Assembly (NCBI GenBank): GCA_937951935.1
Contig: CALGAM010000033.1
Location: 1-27,201, forward strand
DNA length: 27,201 nucleotides
Direction of reading: 5' to 3'
DNA from: an uncultured Micromonospora sp.
GTDB taxonomy: Bacteria > Actinomycetota > Actinomycetes > Mycobacteriales > Micromonosporaceae
Of the stretch, positions 8,192 to 15,206 are shown one piece after another. Each line of letters opens with the position of its first letter. The first letter of the stretch is position 1. The position numbers and the translations under genes are program-made. A model generated the notes under the pieces. That model had not been told where the DNA came from and made no database searches. It saw nothing but the letters and a program-made list of their open reading frames with translations.

Positions 8192-8362
8192 GCCAGCCAA
8201 CAGGAAAGGCTCTCGCAACCGGGTGGGCGAGTGATCGGGTCGACAGCCGCGCGACGGCGCGACGTGCGCGGGGATCCGGCGCCGGAACGGACCCCCGCCG
8301 CGGCCGTCGACCCCGGCCGCACCGCACCGGCCCGCCTTCGCCGCGGTGTGGCCGGGCGGTGG

Positions 8363-9217
8363 TCAGATCGGCGGCCAGGGGATCGCCGGCCACTCGTTCG
8401 ACGGGGTCGGGAAGCGGTTGGTCCCCAGCAGCCGGGCGACCCGTCGGGCGGTCGCGGCGACCTCCGCGGTGGTCAGGTGCTCCCCCAGGGCCTCCCCCAA
8501 CGGGCCGGCGAGCTGCTCGGCCAGCCGGGTGAGCATCTCCCGCGCGTCCGGTGGCAACGGGTGCCGCGACCAGCCCCACAGCACCGTCCGGAGCTTGTTC
8601 TCCACGTGGAAGCAGACGCCGTGGTCGACCCCGTAGATCCGGTCGTCCGGGCCGTAGAGCACGTGGCAGCCCTTGCGGTCGGCGTTGTTGAGCACCGCGT
8701 CGAGCACCGCGAGCCGGGCCAGTCGCGGATCGTCGGCGTGGGCGAGCGCGTACGGCGTACCGTCGTCGTCGCGCGCCGCGGCCACCCGGAACCAGCGTGG
8801 CGGGAGACTGCCGGCGGGAACGAACCCGACCAGCGGCTCGGCGTGCTCCGGCTGGTCGATCCAGAGCTGGCAGGCGCCCGGCCCGAGCGGGCCGTCGCGC
8901 AACACCGTCGGCGGGACGAGGTCCCACCCGCTGGCCCGGGACACCAGGAACGCCGCGACCTCCCGGGAGGCGAGGGTGCCGTCGGGAAAGTCCCAGAGCG
9001 GCCGTTCTCCGCGGATGGGCTTGTAGACGCAGCGGCGGGTGACGCCGTCCAGGGACACCACGGCTCGCAGGGTGGTGTTCGAGGCGTCGGCGAGCCGCCC
9101 CTCCAGGTCGAGCTCCCCGGTGAGCAGCAGGCGCAGTGCGTCGTTCTCGTCCAGCACGGGTTGCAACTCGGACGAGGTCACCGGATCGCCCCCGGGGGTG
9201 GAGAGCAGGCCGCTCAC
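8363..9217 (-). CDS. SCO1664-family protein (phosphatidylinositol 3/4-kinase-like fold)
   Basis: A 284-residue protein matching the actinobacterial SCO1664 family, recognised from memory. It shows remnants of a kinase fold related to PI3/4-kinases and HipA: a conserved lysine in RRCVYKPIRGERPLWDF (ATP-binding position), the probable catalytic loop AVLNNADRKGCHVL, and VDHGVCFH in place of the DFG metal-binding motif. The real substrate is not established; the fold match suggests ATP-dependent transfer. The GTG start overlaps the DUF3090 stop by four bases (GTGA), so the two genes are translated together. The next gene on the strand is mshC, a neighbourhood kept across actinobacteria, which hints at a link to thiol or envelope metabolism (inference). 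Confidence 0.85.
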   Translation of the reverse strand: MSGLLSTPGGDPVTSSELQPVLDENDALRLLLTGELDLEGRLADASNTTLRAVVSLDGVTRRCVYKPIRGERPLWDFPDGTLASREVAAFLVSRASGWDLVPPTVLRDGPLGPGACQLWIDQPEHAEPLVGFVPAGSLPPRWFRVAAARDDDGTPYALAHADDPRLARLAVLDAVLNNADRKGCHVLYGPDDRIYGVDHGVCFHVENKLRTVLWGWSRHPLPPDAREMLTRLAEQLAGPLGEALGEHLTTAEVAATARRVARLLGTNRFPTPSNEWPAIPWPPI

Positions 9218-9771
9218 CGATGGTAGCCGTTGTGACGCGGGCAGAGGTGCCCGGCGGGGTCCAGCGGCTGGCCGCAGAGCGGGCAGGGTGGACGACCGGC
9301 GGCCACCACCCGCCGCGCACGGTCGATGAACTCCCGGGCCGCCTGCGGGGTCAGCCGGACCCGCAGACGGTCCAGACCGTCGGAGGGCTCGTCGTCGCCT
9401 GCGGCGGCACCGGGTTCGACCTCCGCCTCCCCGGCGGCGATCGCCTCGATCACCACCGTGGCGGTGTCGACGTCGAAGGCCAGTCCCAGGGTCCCGACCC
9501 GGAACTCCTCGTCCACCGGCGTCTCCAGCGGCTCGTTGTCCGGGCTGACCGGCGGAGAGTCCGGCAGCTCGATCCCGAACCGGCGGTGCGCCTCGTTCAG
9601 CAGCTCCTCGAGCTTCTCCGCCAGCAGCGACACCTGGATCTTCTCCAGGGCGACGCTGACCAGGCGTCCGCCACCCCGCGCCTGCAGGAAGAAGGTCCGG
9701 TCGCCCGGCGGCCCCACGGTCCCGGCGACGAACCGCTCGGGCGGCTCGAATGCGTGCACCTGGTGGGTCAT
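9214..9771 (-). CDS. DUF3090 family protein
   Basis: A 185-residue protein with the conserved DUF3090 start (THQVHAFEPPERFVAGTVG, then GDRTFFLQARGGGRLVSVALEK) and a C-terminal Cys-rich knuckle, PPCPLCGQPLDPAGHLCPRHNG, that could bind zinc. The middle (about 60-150) is acidic. The function is unknown. There are two candidate ATGs, 9777 and 9771. I prefer 9771 because TAGGGT stands exactly 7 nt upstream of it, whereas 9777 would be only 1 nt from that box. The stop overlaps the SCO1664-type gene. Together with the phosphatase upstream it forms a conserved set near mshC. Confidence 0.88.
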   Translation of the reverse strand: MTHQVHAFEPPERFVAGTVGPPGDRTFFLQARGGGRLVSVALEKIQVSLLAEKLEELLNEAHRRFGIELPDSPPVSPDNEPLETPVDEEFRVGTLGLAFDVDTATVVIEAIAAGEAEVEPGAAAGDDEPSDGLDRLRVRLTPQAAREFIDRARRVVAAGRPPCPLCGQPLDPAGHLCPRHNGYHR

Positions 9772-9778
9772 ACCCATG

Positions 9779-9784
9779 ACCCTA
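9779..9784 (-). promoter_or_regulatory. Candidate -10 box of the DUF3090-SCO1664 pair
   Basis: TAGGGT (minus strand) stands 7 nt before the ATG at 9771, the same arrangement as at mshC. It decides between two nearby ATG codons. Confidence 0.5.
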
Positions 9785-9887
9785 TCCGGCGCGGTACCAC
9801 GCCGTGCAGCCCACCGACCCGAATCCCCGCCCGGCCCTGATGGGGCGCCGGCCCGGGGCGGTGCCGTCACCGGCGCCCGCCGGTCGT

Positions 9888-10649
9888 CTAGGCCGTGCCG
9901 GGCCGGTCCGCACCCGCCGCCGAGGCGGTGACCGCCGCGGTGCCCGCGCTCGCCGCGCCCACGCCACCGCCGACCGGGGCGTCGGATTCGGCCGCCCGGG
10001 CGGCCCGGCGGCGTCGGGGCCGCTTCGGCGGCACCAGCCCCGCCAGGTCGCCGCCGGTGTCGTTGAGCCGCAGCAGGAACGGGCGTACCGGGGTGTACCG
10101 GATCCCGGTCACCGAGCCCGGGTCGACCACGATCCGCTGGAACAGGTCCAGGTGGACACCGAGTGCGTCCGCGACGATCGCCTTGATCACGTCTCCGTGG
10201 CTGCACGCCAGCCAGACCGCCTCGGGTCCGTGCTCGGCGGTGATCCGGGCGTCCCAGCGTCGCACCGCCTCGACCGCGCGGGTCGCCATCGCCGCCATCG
10301 ACTCGCCCTCGGGGAAGACAGCGGCGCTCGGGTGCTGCTGGACGACCTGCCACAGTGGATCCCTGGCCAGCTTCTTCAGTGGTTGACCCTGCCAGGCGCC
10401 GTAGTCGCACTCGGTCAGCCCGTCCTCGACGACCGGTGTGGCGCCCGGAAGCGCCAGCTCCAGCGTCTGCCGGCACCGGATCAGCGGACTGGTGACCACC
10501 GCCGCCAGCGGCAGCGCGCGCAGCCGCGCGCCCACCGCGACCGCCTGGGCCCGGCCGACCTCGTCCAGCTCGACGGGCTGGCGTCCGGCCAGGCCGCCGT
10601 CGGCGTTCGCCGTCGTCCGGCCGTGCCGGAGGAGCAGAAGGGTTGCCAC
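9888..10649 (-). CDS. Histidine phosphatase (MSMEG_4193-type putative phosphomutase)
   Basis: A 253-residue member of the phosphoglycerate mutase/histidine phosphatase superfamily. The catalytic motif LLLLRHGRTTAN is at residues 4-15 (phosphoacceptor His). The second-half motif CSHGDVIKAIV contains the second catalytic His, and ECDYGAWQGQPL holds the acidic residue region. The protein matches the MSMEG_4193 family conserved beside mshC; Rv2135c would be the mycobacterial counterpart (from memory). The substrate is unproven; the family contains phosphatases as well as mutases. The last 40 or so residues are an Arg/Ala-rich tail (RPRRRRAARAAES) outside the fold. The GTG start has TAGGGT 6 nt upstream. 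Confidence 0.88.
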   Translation of the reverse strand: MATLLLLRHGRTTANADGGLAGRQPVELDEVGRAQAVAVGARLRALPLAAVVTSPLIRCRQTLELALPGATPVVEDGLTECDYGAWQGQPLKKLARDPLWQVVQQHPSAAVFPEGESMAAMATRAVEAVRRWDARITAEHGPEAVWLACSHGDVIKAIVADALGVHLDLFQRIVVDPGSVTGIRYTPVRPFLLRLNDTGGDLAGLVPPKRPRRRRAARAAESDAPVGGGVGAASAGTAAVTASAAGADRPGTA

Positions 10650-10655
10650 GAATCC

Positions 10656-10661
10656 ACCCTA
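10656..10661 (-). promoter_or_regulatory. Candidate -10 box of the histidine phosphatase gene
   Basis: TAGGGT (minus strand) lies 6 nt before the GTG at 10649. The AGGGTGG within it could also serve as a ribosome-binding site, so leadered translation is not excluded. Confidence 0.4.
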
Positions 10662-10741
10662 CGGCGCCGGGACGCCGGTGGCGGCGCGGGCGGCCGACCC
10701 GGGCCACCCCACGTCCGACGCCACCGCACCCCGGCGCCGGG

Positions 10742-11575
10742 TCAGGTCGCCGAGATGGTCCCCGTGCTCAGCAGCGCCAGCACCAGGCTGCCGAGCGCCA
10801 CCCGGTAGAGGACGAAGACGTACAGGCTGTGGTGTGCGACGTAGCGCAGCAGCCAGGCGATGCTGGCGTAGCCCAGACCGAAGGCGATCAGGGTGGCCAC
10901 GACCATCTGCGCCGGCGTCGGGATGGAGCCGCCGCCGCTGGTGTCGAAGACGTCCGGGAGACTGAACACCCCCGACATCACCACCGCCGGGATGGCCAGC
11001 AGGAAGGAGTACCGGGCCGCGGCCTCCCGGGTCAGGTTGAGGAAGAGGCCCGCGGTCAGCGTGCCGCCCGACCGGGACACCCCGGGGATCAGCGCCATCG
11101 CCTGGGCGAACCCCATGACGATGCCGTCGCGCAGGGTGAACTGTTCGATCCGCCGCGTCTGCCGGCCCCAGTACTCGGCGAAGGCCAGCACGAAGGCGAA
11201 GACGATCAGGGTGGTGGCGACCAGCCAGAGGTTCCGGGCGGCGGTGCGGATCTGGTCCTTGAGGAGGAAACCGAAGACCCCGATCGGGATCGACCCGACG
11301 ATGACGTACCACGCCATCCGGTAGTCGAGGCTCGACCGGACGGAGGGATCCCAGATCCCCACCACCCAGGTCCGGGCGATCCGCCAGATGTCCTTGGCGA
11401 AGTAGAGCAACACGGCGGCCTCGGTGCCCAGCTGGGTGACGGCGGTGAACGACGCCCCCGCGTCCTGGTCGAAGAAGATCGCCGAGGTGATCCGCAGGTG
11501 GCCCGACGAACTCACCGGCAGGAACTCGGTGAGGCCCTGGACGATTCCCAGGACGATCGCCTCGATCCAGCTCAC
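10742..11575 (-). CDS. uppP: Undecaprenyl-diphosphatase UppP (BacA family)
   Basis: A 277-residue integral membrane enzyme that removes one phosphate from undecaprenyl pyrophosphate, recycling the lipid carrier for cell-wall synthesis and often giving some bacitracin resistance. Both active-site blocks are present: QGLTEFLPVSSSGHL near the N-terminus (acidic residue and Ser-rich loop) and PGVSRSGGT in the second half (catalytic Arg). About seven to eight hydrophobic helices can be seen. I took the GTG at 11575, which begins right before the first helix (SWIEAIVLGIVQGLTEF) and gives the usual family length; the frame is open upstream but has no ATG near it. In M. tuberculosis uppP (Rv2136c) sits in the same neighbourhood. 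Confidence 0.95.
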   Translation of the reverse strand: MSWIEAIVLGIVQGLTEFLPVSSSGHLRITSAIFFDQDAGASFTAVTQLGTEAAVLLYFAKDIWRIARTWVVGIWDPSVRSSLDYRMAWYVIVGSIPIGVFGFLLKDQIRTAARNLWLVATTLIVFAFVLAFAEYWGRQTRRIEQFTLRDGIVMGFAQAMALIPGVSRSGGTLTAGLFLNLTREAAARYSFLLAIPAVVMSGVFSLPDVFDTSGGGSIPTPAQMVVATLIAFGLGYASIAWLLRYVAHHSLYVFVLYRVALGSLVLALLSTGTISAT

Positions 11576-11663
11576 CCTCGCACCCCACTCCGCAACACAG
11601 CCTGTCCCCCACTCGATGACGTCCGTGATGATGTCCGTGGCCCCGGCGGGCCACCCGTCCTGG

Positions 11664-12716
11664 TCACTCGCCCACCCCGGCGCGATCCAGGGCCTCCGCG
11701 CAGGCGCGCAGCGTCCGCACCCCACTTTCCGTGTCCGTCACGAAGAGGCTGACCGAGAGGGTGGTCACCCCGGACTCGGCGTACTCGCGCATCCGGTCGG
11801 CGATCCGCTCGACCGGCCCGAGCAGACAGGTGCGGTCGATGAACTCCAGCGGCACGGCCGCGGCGGCGTCGCGGTGACGCTTCGCCAGGTAGAGATCCTG
11901 CACCCGGCGGGCCGCGTCCCCGTAGCCCATCCGGGTGGCGAGCCGGTTGTAGAAGTTCTGTTCCCGGCTGCCCATGCCGCCGACGTAGAGCGCCGCGTAC
12001 CAGCGGACCAGGTCGGCACAGGCTTCGACGTCGTCGCCGACGACCACGGGCACCGTCGGTACGACGTCGAAGCCGGCGAGCGTCCTGCCGGACCGGGCGC
12101 GCCCGGTGGCGACGGCGGCGAGCTGCTCGGCCGCGAAGTCCGGTGCGTAGAAGACGGCGAGCCAGCCGTCGGCGATCTCACCGGCGAGCTCGAGGTTCTT
12201 CGGCCCTATCGCGGCCAGGTAGAGCGGGATCCGGTCGCGGGGTGGGTGGACGCTGAGCCGGAGCGCCTTGCCCGGACCGTCGGGCAACGGGAGCTGGTAG
12301 TGCGCGCCGTCGTACCGCACCGGCTTGCGGGCCAGCGCGAGCCGGACGATGTCGACGTACTCGCGGGTCCGGGCCAGCGGCTGGGCGAACCGCACCCCGT
12401 GCCATCCCTCGGAGACCTGCGGACCGGAGACACCGAGTCCGAGCCGGAACCGGCCCCCGGAGACCGCGTCGAGCGTGGCCGCCGTCATCGCGGTCGCCGC
12501 CGGGCTGCGCGCCGGAATCTGCATCACGGCGGAGCCGAGGTCGATCCGCTCCGTCTGGCCCGCCAGCCAGGCCAGCATGCTGGGCGAGTCCGAGCCGTAC
12601 GCCTCGGCGGCCCAGACCACCGAGTAGCCGAGTCGGTCCGCCTCCCGGGCAAGGGCCAGGTGGTCGGCGGGTGTGCTCCACGGCGTCTGGTAGCCAAGGC
12701 TGAGCCCGAGTCGCAC
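11664..12716 (-). CDS. LLM-class F420-dependent oxidoreductase
   Basis: A 350-residue luciferase-like monooxygenase-fold protein. Typical segments are VRLGLSLGYQTPWS (first strand), GYSVVWAAEAYGSDS, LGSAVMQIPARSPAATAM, GRFRLGLGVSGPQVSEGWHG and the loop IPLYLAAIGPKNLELAGEIADGWL, as in F420-binding actinobacterial members of the Rv3520c-like subfamily. Deazaflavin F420 rather than FMN is inferred from these family features. The substrate is unknown. The GTG start has GGGGGA 7 nt upstream. The stop lies 88 bp before uppP on the same strand, so it may head that transcript. Its start is divergent from the aldo/keto reductase gene. Confidence 0.9.
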   Translation of the reverse strand: MRLGLSLGYQTPWSTPADHLALAREADRLGYSVVWAAEAYGSDSPSMLAWLAGQTERIDLGSAVMQIPARSPAATAMTAATLDAVSGGRFRLGLGVSGPQVSEGWHGVRFAQPLARTREYVDIVRLALARKPVRYDGAHYQLPLPDGPGKALRLSVHPPRDRIPLYLAAIGPKNLELAGEIADGWLAVFYAPDFAAEQLAAVATGRARSGRTLAGFDVVPTVPVVVGDDVEACADLVRWYAALYVGGMGSREQNFYNRLATRMGYGDAARRVQDLYLAKRHRDAAAAVPLEFIDRTCLLGPVERIADRMREYAESGVTTLSVSLFVTDTESGVRTLRACAEALDRAGVGE

Positions 12717-12990
12717 TGATCCGTCCCCCTGTCGTCGCGAGCCGCACCAGGGTACGCAATCCACCCGGCGGCCCCGACGGCCGGTGGGGGCGTTGCCCGA
12801 TTCGGCTCGTCAGAGGCCGGGCGGTCCGCGGCGCGGGCGGCGGACCGACGCCACCGACGGCGGTGGAGGGGTGAACGGTCGCGGTGATGTCCGCGACAGT
12901 GCCCAAGTGCCGGGTTTGTACCGAGGCACGCACCCGGTCAGGGCGGGAGTGAGGATATCCGCGCGACGATGTTCTGAATAGAGTTCAACC
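12717..12990. promoter_or_regulatory. Divergent promoter region, LLM oxidoreductase / aldo-keto reductase
   Basis: 274 bp between divergent starts, with no gene. TACCCT (minus strand) lies roughly 35 nt before the LLM start as a possible -10. An imperfect dyad, GTGCC (12907-12911) and GGT (12913-12915) with ACC (12920-12922) and GGCAC (12925-12929), could be an operator. No regulator gene adjoins it. Confidence 0.35.
12979..12984 (+). promoter_or_regulatory. Candidate -10 box of the aldo/keto reductase gene
   Basis: TAGAGT lies 6 nt before the ATG at 12991. No Shine-Dalgarno sequence is present, so a leaderless transcript is likely. Confidence 0.5.
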
Positions 12991-13962
12991 ATGCAACAGC
13001 GACCGCTCGGCCGAAGCGGGCTGGCGGTCTCCCGGCTCGCTCTCGGCACCATGACCTGGGGTCGGGACACCGACGCGGACGACGCTGCGGCACAACTGAA
13101 GAGTTTTCTGGACGCGGGGGGCAACCTCATCGACACCGCCGACGTCTACGGCGACGGCGACGCCGAGGCGCTGATCGGTTCGCTGGTCGGCACGCTGGTG
13201 CCCCGCGAGGACATACTGATCGCCACCAAGGCGGGGCTCCGGCCCGGCTCCCCGCGGCGCCGGGACAACTCCCGGGGACACCTGTTGCGCACGTTGGACG
13301 CCTCGCTGCGCCGGCTCGGCACCGAGTACATCGACCTGTGGCAGGTCCACGGCTACGACCCGGACACGCCGTTGGAGGAGACGCTGTCCGCGCTGGACTA
13401 CGCGGTGAACAGCGGACGGGTCCGCTACGTCGGCGTCTCGAACTTCTCCGGCTGGCAGACCGCGCAGGCCGCCACCTGGCAGGCCGCGTTCCCCGGTCGG
13501 GCACCGGTGGTCGCGGTCCAGGTCGAGTACTCGCTCCTGCAGCGCGGGATCGAGCGTGAGGTGGTACCCGCCTGTCAGAGCCTGGGGCTCGGCATCCTGC
13601 CGTGGTCCCCGCTGGGTCGCGGTGTGCTGACCGGCAAGTACCGGCACGGTCGTCCGGCCGACTCCCGGGCCGCCTCGCCACACTTCGAACGCTTCGTCGC
13701 CTGCTACCTGGAGCCCCGCTGCTCCAGCATCGTGGAGGCGGTCGCCACCGCCGCGCACGGGCTGGGCGTCTCTCCGCTGGAGGTGGCGCTCGCCTGGGTC
13801 CGGGACCGTCCCGGGGTGGTCGCCCCGATCCTCGGCGCTCGGACGGTCGGGCAGCTTCTCGGCGCCCTGCAGGTGGAGCGGATGACGCTTCCCGAGGAGA
13901 TCGCCCAGGCCCTCGACGACGTCTCCGCGACGACGATCGGCTACCCGGAGCGGGACGGCTGA
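12991..13962 (+). CDS. Aldo/keto reductase
   Basis: A 323-residue NADPH-dependent reductase of the (beta/alpha)8 aldo/keto reductase superfamily. It would act on small aldehydes or ketones in the cytosol. The catalytic tetrad is visible: Asp48 and Tyr53 in NLIDTADVYGDG, Lys80 in LIATKAG, and His120 in DLWQVHGYD. Further family blocks are RVRYVGVSNFSGWQ, QVEYSLLQR and PWSPLGRGVLTGKY. The later part, VAPILGARTVGQLLGAL, carries the cofactor 2'-phosphate site. The substrate cannot be deduced; many such genes detoxify aldehydes. It is followed by the DUF5703 gene on the same strand. Confidence 0.93.
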   Translation: MQQRPLGRSGLAVSRLALGTMTWGRDTDADDAAAQLKSFLDAGGNLIDTADVYGDGDAEALIGSLVGTLVPREDILIATKAGLRPGSPRRRDNSRGHLLRTLDASLRRLGTEYIDLWQVHGYDPDTPLEETLSALDYAVNSGRVRYVGVSNFSGWQTAQAATWQAAFPGRAPVVAVQVEYSLLQRGIEREVVPACQSLGLGILPWSPLGRGVLTGKYRHGRPADSRAASPHFERFVACYLEPRCSSIVEAVATAAHGLGVSPLEVALAWVRDRPGVVAPILGARTVGQLLGALQVERMTLPEEIAQALDDVSATTIGYPERDG

Positions 13963-14103
13963 GCCCGGCACGGGCGGGCCGGTGCGGTCGGGCGCGGCGG
14001 CCCCGGTCGCCGCCCCGGGATCGTCCGGCCCGACGGCGCCCGGGGGCGGTCGGGCGTCCCGGGTCACGCTGGTGAAGGACTGGTGCCGCCCCACGGGCCT
14101 GGG

Positions 14104-14109
14104 CAGGAT
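14104..14109 (+). promoter_or_regulatory. Weak -10 box of the DUF5703 gene
   Basis: CAGGAT lies 7 nt before the ATG at 14117. The intervening AGGGGG could instead be a ribosome-binding site, although it is very close to the ATG. Confidence 0.3.
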
Positions 14110-14116
14110 AGGGGGC

Positions 14117-14308
14117 ATGGATTACGAGTACGCGCCGCTGCGGTTACCACCGAATGTCGACCGCGTGACCGCCACGGCGCAGTTGGCGATCCAGGCCGAG
14201 TTCTCCGGGTGGGAGCTGGCGCGGGTACGCCTCTACCGCGACGGCACCCGCCAGGTGGTGTTGCGACGCCGGCTCGTCGACCGGCCCCAGCCCGGCCTGT
14301 CGTACTGA
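14117..14308 (+). CDS. DUF5703 family small protein
   Basis: A 63-residue protein starting MDYEYAPLRLPPNVDR. The pattern of an N-terminal strand YEYAPLRLP, a helix (TATAQLAIQAEFSGWEL) and two strands (RVRLYRDGTRQVVLRRRL) matches the small actinobacterial DUF5703 family, seen beside M20 peptidase and aldo/keto reductase genes (from memory). The WEL-RVRLY-DG-R-V-LRR block is the most conserved part. Its function is unknown; the basic beta-strand end might bind nucleic acid or a protein partner (guess). The start is the ATG preceded by AGGGGGC. It lies 154 bp after the aldo/keto reductase stop. Confidence 0.82.
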   Translation: MDYEYAPLRLPPNVDRVTATAQLAIQAEFSGWELARVRLYRDGTRQVVLRRRLVDRPQPGLSY

Positions 14309-14343
14309 CCAGGCCGTCGGTGCGACCTGCGCGGCGGGGCCGC

Positions 14344-14384
14344 CGCCGTGCCTGGTACCCGGCCAGCCGGGACCGGGCACGGCG
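14344..14384. terminator. Hairpin between convergent DUF5703 and hypothetical genes
   Basis: An interrupted inverted repeat (14344-14363 with 14366-14384) pairs over most of about 19 positions with one bulge and one mismatch. The central CA means the innermost pairs must open. It has no T-run. Its position between two converging stops fits a bidirectional terminator. Confidence 0.5.
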
Positions 14385-14404
14385 TGCCGCGGGTGGTGCC
14401 GGTC

Positions 14405-15070
14405 CTACCGGTCCTGCTCGCCCTCCTCGTCGGCGTCGGACAGGAACGGGTGTTCGTCCAGCCGGCCGACGAGGCGATCGTCCGGTCCGGGTGTGAACGG
14501 GCCGCTGCTGTCCTCGTCGTCGAAGGACTCAAGGTCGAGCGGCACCGCCACCTCACTGACCATCACCACGCCGTCGAGCGGCTCCAACTCGGGAACGTCC
14601 AGGGCGCTGAGCGACCCGTCGCCGGCCTGCAGCAGCTCCAACACCGCCTCACCGACACCCTCGACCCGGGCCGGCTCCTCGTCCCCCGGCGTGCCGGCCC
14701 GACGAGCCGCCTGAGCCGCCCGCAGCAGTGCCGCCACGCTCGGTACCCGGTAGTCGCGGCGCTGCCGTACGGAGAGGACCATCGGGTGCGGGTCGCTCGG
14801 CTCGCCGTCGGCCCCGCCGGGCCCGGCGCCGAAGCGCTCGTCCGCCTCGTCGGGGTCGATCACCTCGACGTCCCAGGGCGTCACCTCGCCGAACGCGTCG
14901 AGCAGGAGCTCGTCGTACTCGAACGACGCGTTGTTGAGTTCGACGTACGCCTGCCAGACGGCGTCGTCGTCGATCCGGCCCTCGGCGGCCCGGACCGCGG
15001 CGAGATGTGCCCGGGCGGCCTCGATGACCCGCTCCAGGGCGGCGTCCAGCTCGGCCTGCTGGTCGGTCAT
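14405..15070 (-). CDS. Hypothetical acidic protein
   Basis: A 221-residue, strongly acidic protein I cannot assign. The first 65 residues are helical (DQQAELDAALERVIEAARAH, then VWQAYVELNNASFEYDELLLDAFGE). The middle has TPWDVEVIDPDEAD and MVLSVRQRRDYRVPSVAALL, and the C-terminal quarter is rich in Asp and Glu (DEDSSGPFTPGPDDRL). No membrane helix or signal peptide is seen. GAAGGGA lies about 11 nt before the ATG. It follows the M20 peptidase gene on the same strand, 136 bp away with a large hairpin in the gap. The well-formed codon pattern and conserved-looking N-terminal half make it a credible gene. Confidence 0.75.
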   Translation of the reverse strand: MTDQQAELDAALERVIEAARAHLAAVRAAEGRIDDDAVWQAYVELNNASFEYDELLLDAFGEVTPWDVEVIDPDEADERFGAGPGGADGEPSDPHPMVLSVRQRRDYRVPSVAALLRAAQAARRAGTPGDEEPARVEGVGEAVLELLQAGDGSLSALDVPELEPLDGVVMVSEVAVPLDLESFDDEDSSGPFTPGPDDRLVGRLDEHPFLSDADEEGEQDR

Positions 15071-15095
15071 GGTGTGGTCTGTCCCTTCGATACGA

Positions 15096-15138
15096 CGTCG
15101 GCGGCGTCGGGCCCCGCCGGGCAGGCGGGCCGCCGACG
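15096..15138. terminator. Nested hairpin between the M20 peptidase and hypothetical genes
   Basis: Outer arms 15096-15105 and 15129-15138 match perfectly (10 bp). Inside, CCCGCC (15113-15118) can pair with GGCGGG (15124-15129), an alternative that competes for one base. There is no T-run on either strand. It is either a terminator after the peptidase gene or a leader structure of the downstream gene. Confidence 0.4.
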
Positions 15139-15206
15139 CAGCCGGAGAACCTGGCTGGGCGGAGGCTGGGCGGACCGGGATGACCGGAGAAGACAGGTCG
15201 GCCGGG

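Noticed and set aside
8179..8362. Sigma-R-type (GGAAT-N18-GTT) promoter before mshC
   Set aside because: MshC is often under thiol-stress control, so I looked, but no such pair exists here. The TAGGGT box suggests a housekeeping promoter.
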